This document shows positions 23,401-34,717 of a DNA stretch of 64,000 nucleotides, one piece after another. Source of the stretch: Phycomyces nitens (lineage: Eukaryota > Mucoromycota > Mucoromycetes > Mucorales > Phycomycetaceae); NCBI GenBank assembly GCA_022702545.1, contig JAHRBC010000005.1:4735501-4799500 (forward strand), in the 5' to 3' direction. A model generated the notes under the pieces. The model did no database searches and was not told the DNA's origin. It saw only the letters and a list, made by a program, of their open reading frames with translations. How positions within the stretch are numbered: the first letter of the stretch is position 1; every line of letters begins with the position of its first letter. A program made the position numbers and the translations under genes.

Positions 23401-24846
23401 CAACAAAGAGGTCTTACTAGCACGTGTAGAACAACTTCTTCATGGGATATACAACACGGTCGCTTTATACAGTACCCAGCAAGAGATTTCCGATGCAATC
23501 AAAATTTTAGAGAAAACAGAGGCGGCAATTCTTAAGCCAGCTATAAATATGGATCTCTTGATGCCTCCTTCGACCAACACCAATCGCAAAGGCAGAAAGT
23601 CAAAGAGAGGGGTTAAGAGTGGAACAGGACGGCTGAGAATCCTCCAAGAGCTATTCGATGAAAGCCAAAAAAAAGAAATCAAAAAAAAAAGAAAAAATCA
23701 AAAAAGAAGAAGAGGAGCTTAACAAGAAGAAAAGACAGTTGGAGATTGAAGAAAGACATGTCAACCTCGAACAAAAAAAAAGAAAGTTGACATTGCTTGT
23801 ACGTGCTGTTGATGGTAGCTTCTCTTATCCAGACAAAAGCACCATTGAAGCCAAAAAGGATATACCAAGCGCCGCAGGAGATTTATCTCATCGCTCCTCT
23901 GCATATGATAGGTATGTATAGACTAAAAACAGTGCTTATAAACAACTAAATATTGGGCCTATTTTCACTTAGTTTACAAACATATCGCAATGCAAAGAAA
24001 GATACTCCTTTCCAATGGATACACACGCAGTCAACTAGAAATGCAATTGCTGCCATTCATAGTGTTGGTGCTGATGGTAACTGTGGCTTTCGAGCTGTCA
24101 GTTTTGGTGTACACAAGGACCAATGCAAATGGATGGATGTAAAAGGTGATATGCTAAATATGTATATGAGATACAAAGACACTCTATACAAAGCAATTGG
24201 CACAGATGCTGTAGTCCAGTATGAAGAGGAGAGAATGATCAACAGACTACAATCTAGCAAATCGCCTTGTTTGGGACAAACGGATCTATCCTTGTGGTTC
24301 AGCACCTTTATCTGCCCTCAAATTGTTGCTGACACATACCAAAGACCTGTCATCATCTACACGTACTCTGAACATTCTGTCAGAACCACGGGCAAACTGA
24401 ATGCATACCATGAATCTCAGGTTTATTGGCCACTCATCCACATGGAATTAACATCTGCAGACAATCCGATCACACTCCTTCTTTCGTTTTCACACTTTTA
24501 CTAAGTTGAATTTCAGCGTACTCCTACAGGCCAAATGAAGAAATTCGATAAGCCAACTCTCAACTTTGACCATGTTCGAATTAGAGAGGCATTCCCTCAG
24601 ACATGCAACAGTGTCGACTACTCGGTCCTTTTTAAGAGTTAAAAAAAATATATTATATCAATTACAGTACTAAAATTCACTTTTACAAAGAAAAGTCTAC
24701 ATTAGTTTTTTTTGATATCCTTGTGGTGGGAGTGTATTGAGGGAGTGTATGAAGAACTAATTACAATCCTCACAAAAAGCCTACGTCAGACTTTTTTGGT
24801 TTTTTGACGGGCGGAGTGTAATAAGGGAGTGTATCAAGAATCTCCC
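20451..24846 (+). mobile_element. Mutator-like element MULE-2 (about 4.40 kb)
   Basis: Same termini as MULE-1: GGGGAATTCTTGATACACTC at 20451 and the inverted GGGAGATTCTTGATACACTC ending at 24846. The 8-bp target duplication is AATAATTA at 20443-20450 and 24847-24854. It lies in the same orientation as MULE-1, 523 bp downstream, in the same X1 element. Separate duplications show two independent insertions rather than a tandem duplication. The left end lacks one TACACTCCCTCAA unit present in MULE-1, and the right end lacks one internal block. Confidence 0.92.
20668..24642 (+). pseudogene. MULE transposase-OTU protease fusion, near-intact
   Basis: Best-preserved copy. Exon 1 (20668-21159) carries the FAR1-like finger. 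Exon 2 (21212-21970) is open through the MULE domain with the Asp of VTIDATYKT, VTDNEQALRNAI and LLCSWHLWN. Exon 3 (GRAESFYSGLKRAL) and the SWIM-like CKCWDRIRYKLPCPC exon follow, then acidic exons, coiled coil and OTU. The OTU shows GADGNCGFRAVS (nucleophile Cys) and ITLLLSFSHFY with the likely catalytic His. Two breaks: ten A's instead of nine at about 23681-23690 shift the coiled-coil frame, and TAC to TAA stops the frame right after SHFY (about 24502), removing about 45 residues. Fusing a deubiquitinase-type fold to a MULE transposase is the notable point. Confidence 0.88.
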
Positions 24847-25349
24847 AATAATTATATTATTCTTCAACTAATTTTACCGCGCATATCCTATTTACCTCCT
24901 ATTACATATAGTGTTTATATCTGGAGATCCCTTTCAGTATAATCATTCAAAACAAGAGGCATGGTATAGTAATTGACAAGCATAATATATACTTGTAAGC
25001 AGTACAAAATAATGTACTAGGTTTATATGATTGCTTCTTTTTCTAACCACAATAAATTTTTAGCAATTGAATGAATGCTAAGGATCATCTAATATATATC
25101 AACGTAATATTATTATGCGTGTATAGCTTATAACAAAGGTTTGTACTATATATGTTTTATAATATTAAATAGCATTAGTTTTAAGTATTTTTCTATAATA
25201 ATTGTGCGCAAAATACGGTATGAATTAAATCAAGATATTCTATAATAAAGAATAACCCATTCTTTCAAAAGAATGGTCGTAAAAGAATAGCAGAACCCAT
25301 TATCAAATAGAGTACTATAAAAGAAAGGTTAGTGTATAACGGAAGCATT

Positions 25350-25659
25350 TTTGGTTGGATAAAAAAAACGGTAGTTATGTTACCAAAACGGTAGTTATCT
25401 GCCAATTATTTATTAGCAAAAAACGGTAGCTGCTACCAAACTCGCCTTACACAGGGTCATATCTACCGTTTTGACCCACCAAAAAAACGGTAGCAATGTT
25501 ACCAAAATGGTAGTTATCTGCCAATTTTTGCCACTATAAAAACGGTAGCTACTACCAAATTCGCCTTACACAGGGTCATATCTACCGTTTTGACCCACCA
25601 AAAAAACGGTAGCAATGTTACCAAAACAGTAGATAACTGCCGATTTCTTAGCCGTAGTG
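25350..25659. repeat. Subterminal repeat cluster at X1 right end
   Basis: Two tandem copies of a ~119-bp unit, each with AAAACGGTAG, GCCTTACACAGGGTCATA and CTACCGTTTTGACCCACC, end at the terminus GCCGTAGTG. Inverted ACGGTAG/CTACCGT pairs can fold into hairpins. CACTA elements characteristically carry dense subterminal repeats bound by the element's regulatory protein, and this cluster fits that pattern. The same units occur at 8219-8360, 13097-13160, 54540-54852 and 56071-56125. Confidence 0.8.
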
Positions 25660-25662
25660 CTG

Positions 25663-26886
25663 GCTCTATTAAGAGCCAGTTGATGGTGCCAATCAAAAAA
25701 TATTGATTGGTAGAATAGATATACCAAAGAAATAATCTAGAGACTAGAATATATAGCGCAAATGTATTTTTTTATCAAATAAAACAAAAAATAAAATTTT
25801 TCAGAATCTATTTCTCCAAAAAAAACAACAAACCAGGGAGGCTTGTTTGCATAGAATAACTACAATTACCTTGCAATAGTCTACTGTCACGCTGTGTTTT
25901 GGTTCTCTTTGTCTTCTGTCCATCTAAGCCGTGCCATTCCCTTCCTACTCACCTCATCATTTACTTCTTTCACCTCACTTTCTTTTCTCGTCTGTCTCGC
26001 CACACTCTTCTTTCCCACCTTCTTTTCTCATCTGTCTTGCCACACTCTTCTTTCTCACGTCTCTCCACAATTCTTCCAAATAACAAATGTATAAAATACT
26101 TACAAGTTGTTAAATCAGAGGAAAACAAAGCACAGACAAGAGTACGGTGAGACTTTGTTTATTGAGAGAGAAAGAATTTGTGAATAAGATGAAGACTATT
26201 GCTATTCGTATTGTGCGTTTATATAGACATTGAGATGAGTGCTAGTGATGATATGATGATATCATGTAATGTCTGTTCTCTCTACCAACTATTAGATATG
26301 ACTTGTTATTTTACTTAGTACTATTAACCAGTGTGTTAGTACTGGTTGTTAGTGTGTCTTTATGTATGAATAATGTATTTGGAAAGGTACACTCTTTAGT
26401 GCACTTCCAGTAGGTCGGTTATTCAATATGTTTCAATATTGGTAATTTGTGTTAATGTTTCAATCTACGATTATGTTGGATACAACACAAGTGATTTATT
26501 AAATAAAGGACAAATTTTAACCCGCAATTACTTTCAATCTGACTCCCTGTCAAAATACCCTTTTCCTGGAGAACAATTCTATTTGCTTGCTAAGCTACGA
26601 ATTGTTGGATCCCATATTAGACAGTTATCTCTCTCTCTCTCTCTCTCTCTCAATTATTCATCTCTTTCTCTTCTTGATCTCTCTTTGTCAAATCTACTAT
26701 TATATTATCTTTCTTTCTCCTGGACATTTTCACACTAAAGACATCACACTGTGTGACACTATAATCATCCTTGATAGACTGTCAAAACATACTATAAAAC
26801 CCACTATAAAATATAATGAAATATAAAACTGGTTGTTTGTAAGTGGCCAATCTCCCCTGACACAAACTGTCTGTGTATTGTAAAAT
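25663..26886. other. No supportable gene; low-complexity DNA
   Basis: Pyrimidine-rich stretch with a ~38-bp tandem repeat at about 25994-26070 (CCACACTCTTCTTTC units), a GT-rich block near 26310-26360 and a (CT)n microsatellite at about 26626-26650. The first bases continue Y1 beyond X1. The start TGTCACGC near 25886 could mark an LTR, but no second copy or target duplication was seen. Confidence 0.5.
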
Positions 26887-27009
26887 CACTGGGAAAACGG
26901 TCCTGAAGTACAATGATAAGAAGTAACCTTTTAACCTATGCAAAACTGGAGTGATTTTGTATCTCAGAAAGTTTTTCATATTCAGGTTAAAGATAAAGCT
27001 TTACTCTAT

Positions 27010-27020
27010 CTTATTGGCTT
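27010..27020 (+). promoter_or_regulatory. Conserved ATTGG (CCAAT) box, element A
   Basis: TTATTGGCTTAG lies about 116 bp before the transposase ATG. ATTGG is the reverse of CCAAT, the core bound by fungal HAP/NF-Y complexes. The same box occurs at nearly the same distance in B (34602), D (41691) and F (59100), embedded in otherwise diverged sequence, so it is probably a promoter element. Confidence 0.5.
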
Positions 27021-27128
27021 AGACACAATAGACATATGAATATCAATTTGTAAGATTATAAAGTTGTTGAGAATAAAGTAAATGTAACACTTGTTTCCTT
27101 ATTATCTTAATATTCAAAAGCATACAAT

Positions 27129-30100
27129 ATGTCTTCTATTACTCAACTTCGCAACGAGGCCTGTTATTGCACTAAATGCAATGGTAACGCCCAAGGTTAC
27201 AGTCTGGTAACAAAGAGAACCTCTCAGCATCATAATAAGAGAGCAAGAATTGACGAACTTGAAAGAATTGTGATGGGTATGATGATTTTGGTATTGTTTT
27301 TTGGCCCTTGTATAATAACACAGTTTTTTATTAAACACAGAAAGACAAAGAGAAATGGTGGAGATTGATATTGAACATAAGGAATATTTATTTGAAGAGC
27401 ACCAGATAGTAACAAGCTATTGTATTCTATATGTAGCTATCACAACCCATCAATCCGGTTCTATGGAAAGACAGAATGATTTTTCCCACTCACCCGTCGT
27501 GGAATCTGAGCTGATGCTGGATGGCAATGATTCAGCTGCCAATGAGGTGAATGGCAATGACAGCAACAATGAAGAGGAGAGCAATGCCGAAGACAGTGAT
27601 GGTGACGACGTCGAGGAGATTGAAGTCGAGGATCTTAGCAGTGAAGGCGAGTGTTGAATAAAGAAAAAAGAACCTGAAAAAATTGAGTGTTAATAATTAT
27701 CATTTTAAAATAGACCCCTTTTCCTCCCCCGAGATGCCAGAGAATCCAGTACACAGGTCCATTGCCATATTCGTGGTCCTGTTTGCATCCCGATACGTGG
27801 TCAACAAGGGTGCTGTTGTCTTGATCGAGTTCATCAATGAGCTCTTGAAGATCTACGAGCAGGATTTCCAATTGCCCTCTAGCCTTCCTGGTCTCCAAAA
27901 GATGATGGGTTTCTCAGCCTTGATCAAAGGAATAAAGAAATCTGTTGTGTGCCAGGATTGCCACAAGGTGTACGAGGAAGCTGGGTCTGTTCCTGAGTTC
28001 TGTAACTCATCCAAGGTTGGTTCCCGCTCTTCCTGTGGGTGCAAGTTGATGAAGGCATCCTCTTCTGGTACTTTGGTTCCAAGACGCCAATTCCACTATC
28101 AGTCCGTCAAGCAGGCGTTGAGTGTCCTTTTCCTCCGCCCAGATTTTGAGGCCAATATCCGCCATTGGAACAAAGAGCTTAAGGTCATGGACACCATGTG
28201 CGATGTGTACGATGGTGCCATGTGGAAGGACCTGAAGGATAAGGATGGTGTCTCCTTTGTCGCTGACCCACATTCATTGATGCTGACATTGAACATCGAT
28301 TGGTTTCAGCCATTCGATGGGGTGACTTATTCCTGTGGAGCAATCTACTTGGCAATAAACAATCTTCCTAGGGCTGAGCGGTTCAAGCCCGAGAATATCA
28401 TCCTTGTTGGCCTGATGCCTGGGCCGAAGGAGCCAAAATCAGACGAGATAAACAGCTACCTGGAGCCGCTGGTCAATGACCTGAACCAGCTGTACGTTGG
28501 TGTTTCCATCCCAATGTTTGAGTGCCCTTCTTCTGTGGTTGTCCGTGCTGCCTTGATGATGGTCGCCTGCGACATCCCTGCTGCCAGGAAGACTAGTGGC
28601 TTCACAGCCCATAACAGCACTCGGGCATGCTATAAGTGCAGTCGCAGTTTCTCCCGTCTGGAAGGCACGAGCCATGTGGACTTTCGTGGGTTCGAGTTTG
28701 TCAAGTGGAGGCTTGCCAATGGTAAAGAAAACCGGGTGCATGCTGAGGAGTGGAAGAGTGCAAGTACGCCCTCAGAAAGGCACCAGCTGGAGGTCGAAAA
28801 TGGTGTTTGATGGTCGCAGCTGCACCGCCTTGGATACTTTGATCTAGTACGTGGAACGATCATTGATCCCATGCACAACCTATTCCTGGGTACGGCCAAG
28901 AGGATGGTTGAGACATGGACCGCCAGTGGTCTGATCACAGACCGGGATCTTTGTCAGATGCAAAAGGTGGCAGAGACAATGGTGTTGCCTGTGGGATATA
29001 CCATGTTGAAGACAAAGATTGGAAAGGGGTTTCCCCGAATGAAAGCCGACGAGTGGAAGTCCTGGGTGTTGATTTACTCTCCTGTTCTGCTGCGGCCTGT
29101 TCTTTCTGGAACAAAGTTCAAGAATTGGATCAGCTTTGTTGATGCCTGCCATCTCCTCACCAAGCCTACCATCACTTTTGACGAACTTGATGAGGCCCAT
29201 AGTCACCTGGAGAAGTTCGGTCGGGAGTGTGAACAACAATACCCTAGTACCATCCTCACCTGCAAAATGCACCTACACCTCCATCTTCGCGACACTGTTC
29301 GTGATTTTGGACCAGTGTATGGTTATTGGCTCTTTGGGTTCGAGTGATATAATGGGTTGTTGAAGAATGTTGATACAGACAGGAGAGATGGGTTTGAATC
29401 AACATACATAAAAAGTTTTACTGAAAATATGTATAAGGGTGATCTTGTGCAAAGACTTACATGTCAGAGCCAAGTCCCCTTCAAAGTACTATTGAAAAAA
29501 CTCACCTCCTTGTCCAATACTTTTATAGTAGCCCCAGCCCCAGCACCAGCACCTCAACGCCGTTTCCGTCTTGACGCATTCCTGCAAGCCTCGTTGGATG
29601 TCAGTCTTACAATTAAGGGTAATGAAGCTCTCCCTCCGTCAGCATTACCTTTACCAACAGCAACAGCAACAACACAGATGGGTGATATCGACTATCCCCA
29701 TCTCCTAGAATATTACAAGAGAGCATATGACAATGAGCACCTTGTTGACTACCTCCATGCATCTTCATCACCATTCTTTGTCAATGACCGAATCACAAAG
29801 ATCAAGGCCATTGATCTTCTTGGTCAGACATACAAGGGCAAAGGTGGATCTGGCAGTCGCGGGTCATATATCCAAGCTCTTTTTCTGGATTTCGAGGGTA
29901 GAAAGACAAACGCATACACAGGAGAAATCCAATACCTGTTTGCCCACAACTTCGTTCCTCCTCCCAGCCCCTCCAACAGCCGCCCTCATTTCCACCACAA
30001 GCAACATGTGTTTGCATTCGTCCACTGGCTTGTTCCAGATCCTGACAATCTCAGACCAGTTGAGCAAGTTGACGTCTGCCTCCCTGGTTTTGCGCCAAAC

Positions 30101-30220
30101 ACGTTCGACAGCATCTTGCCAGTGCACAGGATTCTCTTGGAAGTGGCTACGGCCGAATTAAAAATTGAAAACAACGCAAGGATACTGGTCATTCCACTGC
30201 CAAAAAAAATATATGCATAA
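27129..30220 (+). pseudogene. CACTA (TNP2-type) transposase, element A
   Basis: Exon 1 (27129-27276) encodes an N-terminal CYCTKC..GYSLV finger. Exon 3 encodes an acidic linker (EEESNAEDSDGDDVEE). The long exon 4 (from 27714) has the catalytic-type core: LNIDWFQPFDGVTYSCGAIY, NNLPRAERFKPEN, GLMPGPKEP, then CDIPAARKTSGFTAHNST with a CYKC knuckle and IIDPMHNLFLGTAKR. These match the TNP2/Transposase_21 pattern of CACTA and fungal Plavaka-like elements. Two in-frame TGA codons (28808-28810 and 29345-29347) break an otherwise single frame ending ..PLPKKIYA. The first is CGA in D. The donor after exon 2 lacks GT (CATAAGG), and the exon 3 donor is GC instead of GT. Confidence 0.88.
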
Positions 30221-30373
30221 ATACAAATAAAACTTTTTTCTCTCTCTCTCTCTTTTAAAGAAGCAAAAAACAAAACAAAGCCAAGTAAAATATACATATA
30301 GTCCAAATAGCGCATATGTGAAACAGGGTGAAAATTAAGAGAAAAAGAAAACGTTTTATTGTCTCAGTGACCA

Positions 30374-31541
30374 TTAAGGAAGGGAGGAAGAAAGCCCCTC
30401 AGGGACTGCTAAATCCGCAACGCGGCCAAATACTCTTGGGAGCATTTGGCGCACGTTGATACCCAAGCCAAGGAGCGAGTACGAGTCCAACAACTCAATC
30501 AACTGATTGAACTAATATACATTCATTAGAATATTATTTTATGATTCAAAAGCAATAAAAAAATTTATTTAAATAATATGTTACCTCATCGCTCCTCCAG
30601 CCTGGGCGTACTGTGCGGATCATCCGCCGGCCAGGAACTCCAGGAAACTCATCCTCAGACTCACCCTCAGACATTGCTGCCTTTTGGATGAGTGCTGAGC
30701 AATCATTGCCTATCGCATTGTCAATGGCATCCTTGTTGGAGAGGTATGCCATTCGACGGCAATGGAAATGCTAATCAAACATATGTTTAATATTGTTTTT
30801 CAATCTCAAGTCTTTTAGATGCTATACTATTACATACATCAGCTTCCCGGCCGGCTTTTCTGGCACGAGCATTTGCGGCTACCCGTGCCTCAGGAGACGC
30901 CCTCTCCTGGCGACGCCTTCCGCAAAGTTCTGGTAGACACTGTCCCGAAGATCCCTTTGGCGCAAGCCAGTGTTGATGAACGTTGGGCCCAGGTAGGCAA
31001 GGAGTTCAAGAACCAACTCCTTGTTGGGAGATTCATTGAAATGAACCTCCGTTCTCCACCTGGGCCTGTTGTTGTTGGCTTGCACCATAGCCGGGTTGTT
31101 TGACCTGAAATTGGGCCTCCACAGATAGTCTCGTATATGTCGCTATTAAATTTTTATAAGCCAATGAATTGGTAAGCTATTGAGAATATTAATACTTACA
31201 AACGCTTCTGTGGCGGCACCAGGGTTATACTCCACCACAGCCGGGATGATGGGAGCTGGGCCAGTGGCAGGGATGGCAACAGGACCAGGAGCAGGGCCAA
31301 CAATGGTGAATAGCTCCTCACCAAAGGCAGAAGCAAGCTCGGCGGCAGGAACTGCACTGTTGTTGGCAGCCACCAACTCAGCCAAACTGTCAATAGCCTC
31401 GACAGTACTGGCATTGCCTTCGATGCTGGTGCCAATGCGAGAATCTACCCTGACAAGGATGTTTTGAATATCCCGCAAGGTCTCCAACAATTGGAGTTGC
31501 TCATTGGTTGAGCGAGAAGTGGGAGTGGATCTTGGTGCCAT
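30374..31541 (-). pseudogene. CACTA second-gene protein, element A
   Basis: Function unknown; possibly the regulatory (TNPA-like) partner. Exons 31541-31200, 31142-30838, 30770-30585 and 30511-30374. Exon 1 gives a helical N-terminus and a Pro/Ala-rich stretch. Exon 2 carries WRPNFRS..NNNRPRW..VHFNESPNKELVLELLAYLGP and LRQRDLRDSVYQNF. It is 305 nt, one short of the 306 nt of the other copies, and frame is lost near 30915, after which RRRQERASPEA continues in the next frame. Exon 3 has AAMSEGESEDE..RPGWRSDE and exon 4 FNQLIELLDS..QMLPRVFGR..DLAVP. It converges on the transposase with about 150 bp between the two stops. Confidence 0.8.
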
Positions 31542-31919
31542 GGTCTATAGAATATCATATGTTTTCAAAATTAGCTTTATATTCTCTTTATAAATTATAG
31601 ACTCTACTCTTTACATACAAAATACTTGGTTTGTGAGTGCAGGAGGGTCGATTCAATTGTAAATAGATGGTCTTTATATACACAGATGAGTTTAATAAAC
31701 AGATTCCTAATTACCCTTTGTATACTCTGTATAAATTAATAAAAAAATAATTTTGGATCTCTGCTTGAAATTAAATATTATTTCTTTCTTTCTTTTTGTT
31801 CTATCTTCTTATCTCTGTTGTTTTATCTCTACGTGGGTTTCTAATAAGACATTCTTTATACTAACAAATTAATGGCTTCTTTATAAATGTATACTCATCC
31901 CAATACATTCTCTCTACAT

Positions 31920-32592
31920 TGCCCATCTAGACTAATCATGGTCAGTTACATGTGCCGGTGCCATCTTGCAAGTTATTCTGATTGTCTCTTTCTATCTTGT
32001 AGACCTCTTCAACTTGTACAGCCTATTATATGGTGCCATCATCAGTGCCAGGGTAAATAAAATCTTTTCGTGTCCAATTTCTTTTTTTCTCAACGTTTGT
32101 TATTCTACAATAGGCCGCCGCCATCACTGTCTACCCCATCTGCCTCCTTCATCATCTACGACTGGTTATCATAATGGTAATGCCGTTTCTTGGTCTTTGT
32201 GCTTTTCCCTAATATTATTCTGGCTATTTACTAATACTTTTCTATATTCTTAAAAAGTTATTGTTGGCCGCCATATACCATCCCTCTACTATAATCGCCA
32301 ACTCTGTTTTTGGTATGTAAATCGATTTTTCTATCACTCAATTCACCCATATTAATTTATTTTATCCCATCTCTAGTCAATCTAATCATACAAGATGCCA
32401 TGCCGCACAACTCTGCCCCTCTTTGCCCATTCTTATCCAATCCTTGCAATGTAAGTATAATATCCCTTGCATCTTGAATAGCACCCGCACTTTTGAATAT
32501 ATGTCACTAATATAACTTTTATTATATCAGAATACTATTGCAACCACCCAAATTGCTGCCGGACCCTATTTTCAGGTATTGTTCAGTAGAGA
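31920..32592 (+). other. Micro-exon unit (third unit), element A
   Basis: Splice-like junctions define exons near 31920-32052, 32114-32176 (63 nt), 32258-32312 (55 nt), 32377-32450 (74 nt) and from 32531. Donors are GTAAAT, GTAATG, GTATGT and GTAAGT, with TAG/CAG acceptors. Element D has the same order of junctions and related exon sequences (GCCCATCTAGAC start, CATCTGCCTCC/CATCGGCCTCC, TTTGCCCA..CTTGCAAT). Exon lengths are not conserved modulo 3 and no frame stays open in both copies, so a spliced non-coding RNA, or a fast-evolving tiny protein, is possible. It points away from the second gene toward the 3' terminus. Confidence 0.5.
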
Positions 32593-33144
32593 AGTATCCG
32601 ATCCAAGTAATATCAAATAGGCTGGTAGAAGCGGCAAGGATAGACAGTAATAGTATTAGAGCTTGTGTATAGAACCATTCTATTCTTTCCAATAAACACA
32701 AATATAAACCATAAACCTTTTAAGTACGGGGTATAAAATGATGGAAAGAGTAATTATTGCTTGATTATACAATAATGAGTTTCAAAGAGTGGTCAATACT
32801 GGCAGTTTGAATGGGTAAACAATAATAAACCCTCACTATTAGTGTATGAAAAACAACAATAAGATCGCCCTTTCAAGATGTAAACACAATACCTGTACAC
32901 CAAAAACATAATGTCGGATGTAACAATTGAGTATATCAAGTCAGTTAAGCATGTCAAAAATGCTAACAAACCTTTGTTCCATTCGCTGTCACAACTTTTA
33001 CCATGTTTATTTCGAGTCTTACAACCTGATAGGAACCTAGGTTCTCCTATCTGTCATATCTGTGTTTTACCATAGAAAATTCGCGACTTTTCACATATTT
33101 ATTTACAGTTTTACACATGATCTACTTTTACCGTTTTCCCAGTG

Positions 33145-34477
33145 CATATGCTAAAAATGCAACGGGGCCAATAAGAGTTGCCTAAAAGAACAATCTTAAA
33201 CCCTTGTTTTATTGCTTAGCACTTACACAATACTCGTTTTTGGCGGTATAGAGCTATATTAAAGAGTAGAAATATTATATTGGCATTAGATTAGCAATAG
33301 ATGATCAACAAAGCAATCACCCGTTGCACATCTGTCATGATTGCTAATTCGACGCCATCACCAAGTTGCAACATCTCATCTTCAAAAAAGAAAAGAACGA
33401 CTTGCACTTTGCTGCTATATTGTGATAAATAATATTGTATTAACTATAATGTGTATTCAAAACATATATTAAAGAGTCAACTTACTTTATTATTCTCTAT
33501 TATTTATTTATGAGCTTGGTTATTGATTGTAAAGCCTTTTCCAAGTCTTTTGGTGCACAGCATTCTATAATATTTATATTGATTCTGAGATAGACCATTA
33601 TATTATTTTATGGCCATAGGATTGTGTTCTCGTCAATTAAATAGTGTTTGATAATATAAGACCATGCTTTTAGTTGATGCCGCGATTCATAGTCAAAGGA
33701 TGGTTTGAGAAAAATATTAACAAAAACAAAGGTTATTCTCTAGGGTTCTCTTGTGCCGTATTTTTTGATCTTAATGATAAAGCATATTATGTAAATGAAG
33801 TTTACTCTTTTCTTTGAGACCACCACCTGTATCAATTGCTAACTTACCAAGCTAATCAAGGTATTTGTCCAATAGATCCCTTTTTATACCAAATATCCAT
33901 TTATAATAAATGAAAAATATATACAAACCAAACACTTTAACAAACTATTGACTTTTGAATGTCCCTTTGGGTTGATCAATCTTCATTTGACTGCAAAGGT
34001 TTTTGGTAAAAATATTAATAAAATAGCTTGCTGTCCGATACTTGCCAAGCATGGATAATAACCATATCCTTTACATTGTGAACAAAGGAATGGCCCTTGT
34101 ATCTTAATATAACTTTTGCGTTGCCAGATAAAATAAAAACACAAGTTAAATCATAGTATAGTATTTTATTGTTGTTAAAATCGATTATTACCTTTTCCAT
34201 AAGATACACTTTAAGAATCTGCGCAACTTACTTTCCCAACAAGTTTATAGCAAGACTATATCTCGGTCTCTTATAAACTATTCAAAATTACCTGACACAC
34301 CTTTTTTCATATAATAAATCGCCGAGGCCCATTACAAAGCTGTTCCACTCAATTCATAGAGAGAATTATAAGTAAACTGGATAAGCTCATTAGATACTTT
34401 GAAATTCGCGGCTATATCAATATAGCAATGAGTATGTATCATAATATTAAACTTTTGTAACCACATACATATACTAA
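33145..34477. mobile_element. X2, portion left of element B
   Basis: Reverse-complement relative of X1 (about 14.22-15.43 kb, then 19.93-20.06 kb), without the MULE insertion: X2 reads straight through where MULE-1 interrupts X1. At 34477 it is cut by element B, with TAA on both sides, and continues at 53730. At 33145 it directly abuts the 3' end of element A. Contains the 34015-34209 open block shared with X1 (..DLTCVFILSGN..). No transposase. Confidence 0.85.
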
Positions 34478-34600
34478 CACTGCAAAAATCAATTTAAATC
34501 ATAATTTAATAGTTATCTGGAATTATCAATAACATGAGTAAAAATATTTATAACTCAGGCAAAATCTTGCATTAACAATAGAGATTGATTTGAATGTTTT

Positions 34601-34610
34601 TATTGGCTGA
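34601..34610 (+). promoter_or_regulatory. Conserved ATTGG (CCAAT) box, element B
   Basis: TATTGGCTGA, 116 bp upstream of the ATG at 34718; see element A for the comparison. Confidence 0.5.
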
Positions 34611-34717
34611 ATGATATTCAATCATTTGATTTATTATTCTCAAGTAAAAAAGTATTTTTTAATTATTAGTACTGGATACTTTGTACTCCTTCTTTACTAT
34701 ACTAAGTAACAAGAAAA

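Larger units (their letters stand above)
13097..25659. mobile_element. CACTA-type element X1 carrying two MULEs
   Basis: Ends are CACTACGGCGAG.. at 13097 and ..TTAGCCGTAGTG at 25659, giving a CACTACGGC inverted terminus. The flanks are CTG on both sides (13094-13096 and 25660-25662), a 3-bp duplication as expected of CACTA elements. Both ends are rich in ACGGTAG/CTACCGT subterminal units. Removing the two Mutator-like insertions leaves about 3.66 kb. The interior is shared with X2 (33145-34477 plus 53730-54852, reversed). I see no transposase, so it is probably non-autonomous. The segments 14.4-15.4, 19.94-20.44 and 24.86-25.3 kb hold only AT-rich sequence and short frames. Confidence 0.88.
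26887..33144. mobile_element. Three-unit CACTA element A (6,258 bp)
   Basis: Termini are a perfect 15-bp inverted repeat, CACTGGGAAAACGGT, at 26887 and 33144. Contents: transposase (+), a convergent second gene (-), and a micro-exon unit (+) toward the 3' end. Flanks are AAT on the left and CAT on the right, so the expected 3-bp duplication is not intact. The right flank is X2 body while the left flank does not match the corresponding X1 sequence, suggesting that a rearrangement removed the original left side. From the terminus to the transposase ATG is 242 bp, the same as in D and within 2 bp of B and F. Confidence 0.9.

Noticed and set aside
25886..26430. LTR-like block starting TGTCACGC
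   Set aside because: No duplication, primer-binding site or second copy; content is mostly pyrimidine-rich repeats.
27635..28273. Antisense frames along the CACTA transposases
   Set aside because: They recur only because the sense strand is conserved; none has its own splice structure or family resemblance.
33145..34477. MULE excision footprint at the X2 site matching MULE-1's target
   Set aside because: X2 shows a single uninterrupted site without duplication remnants, consistent with never having been occupied.
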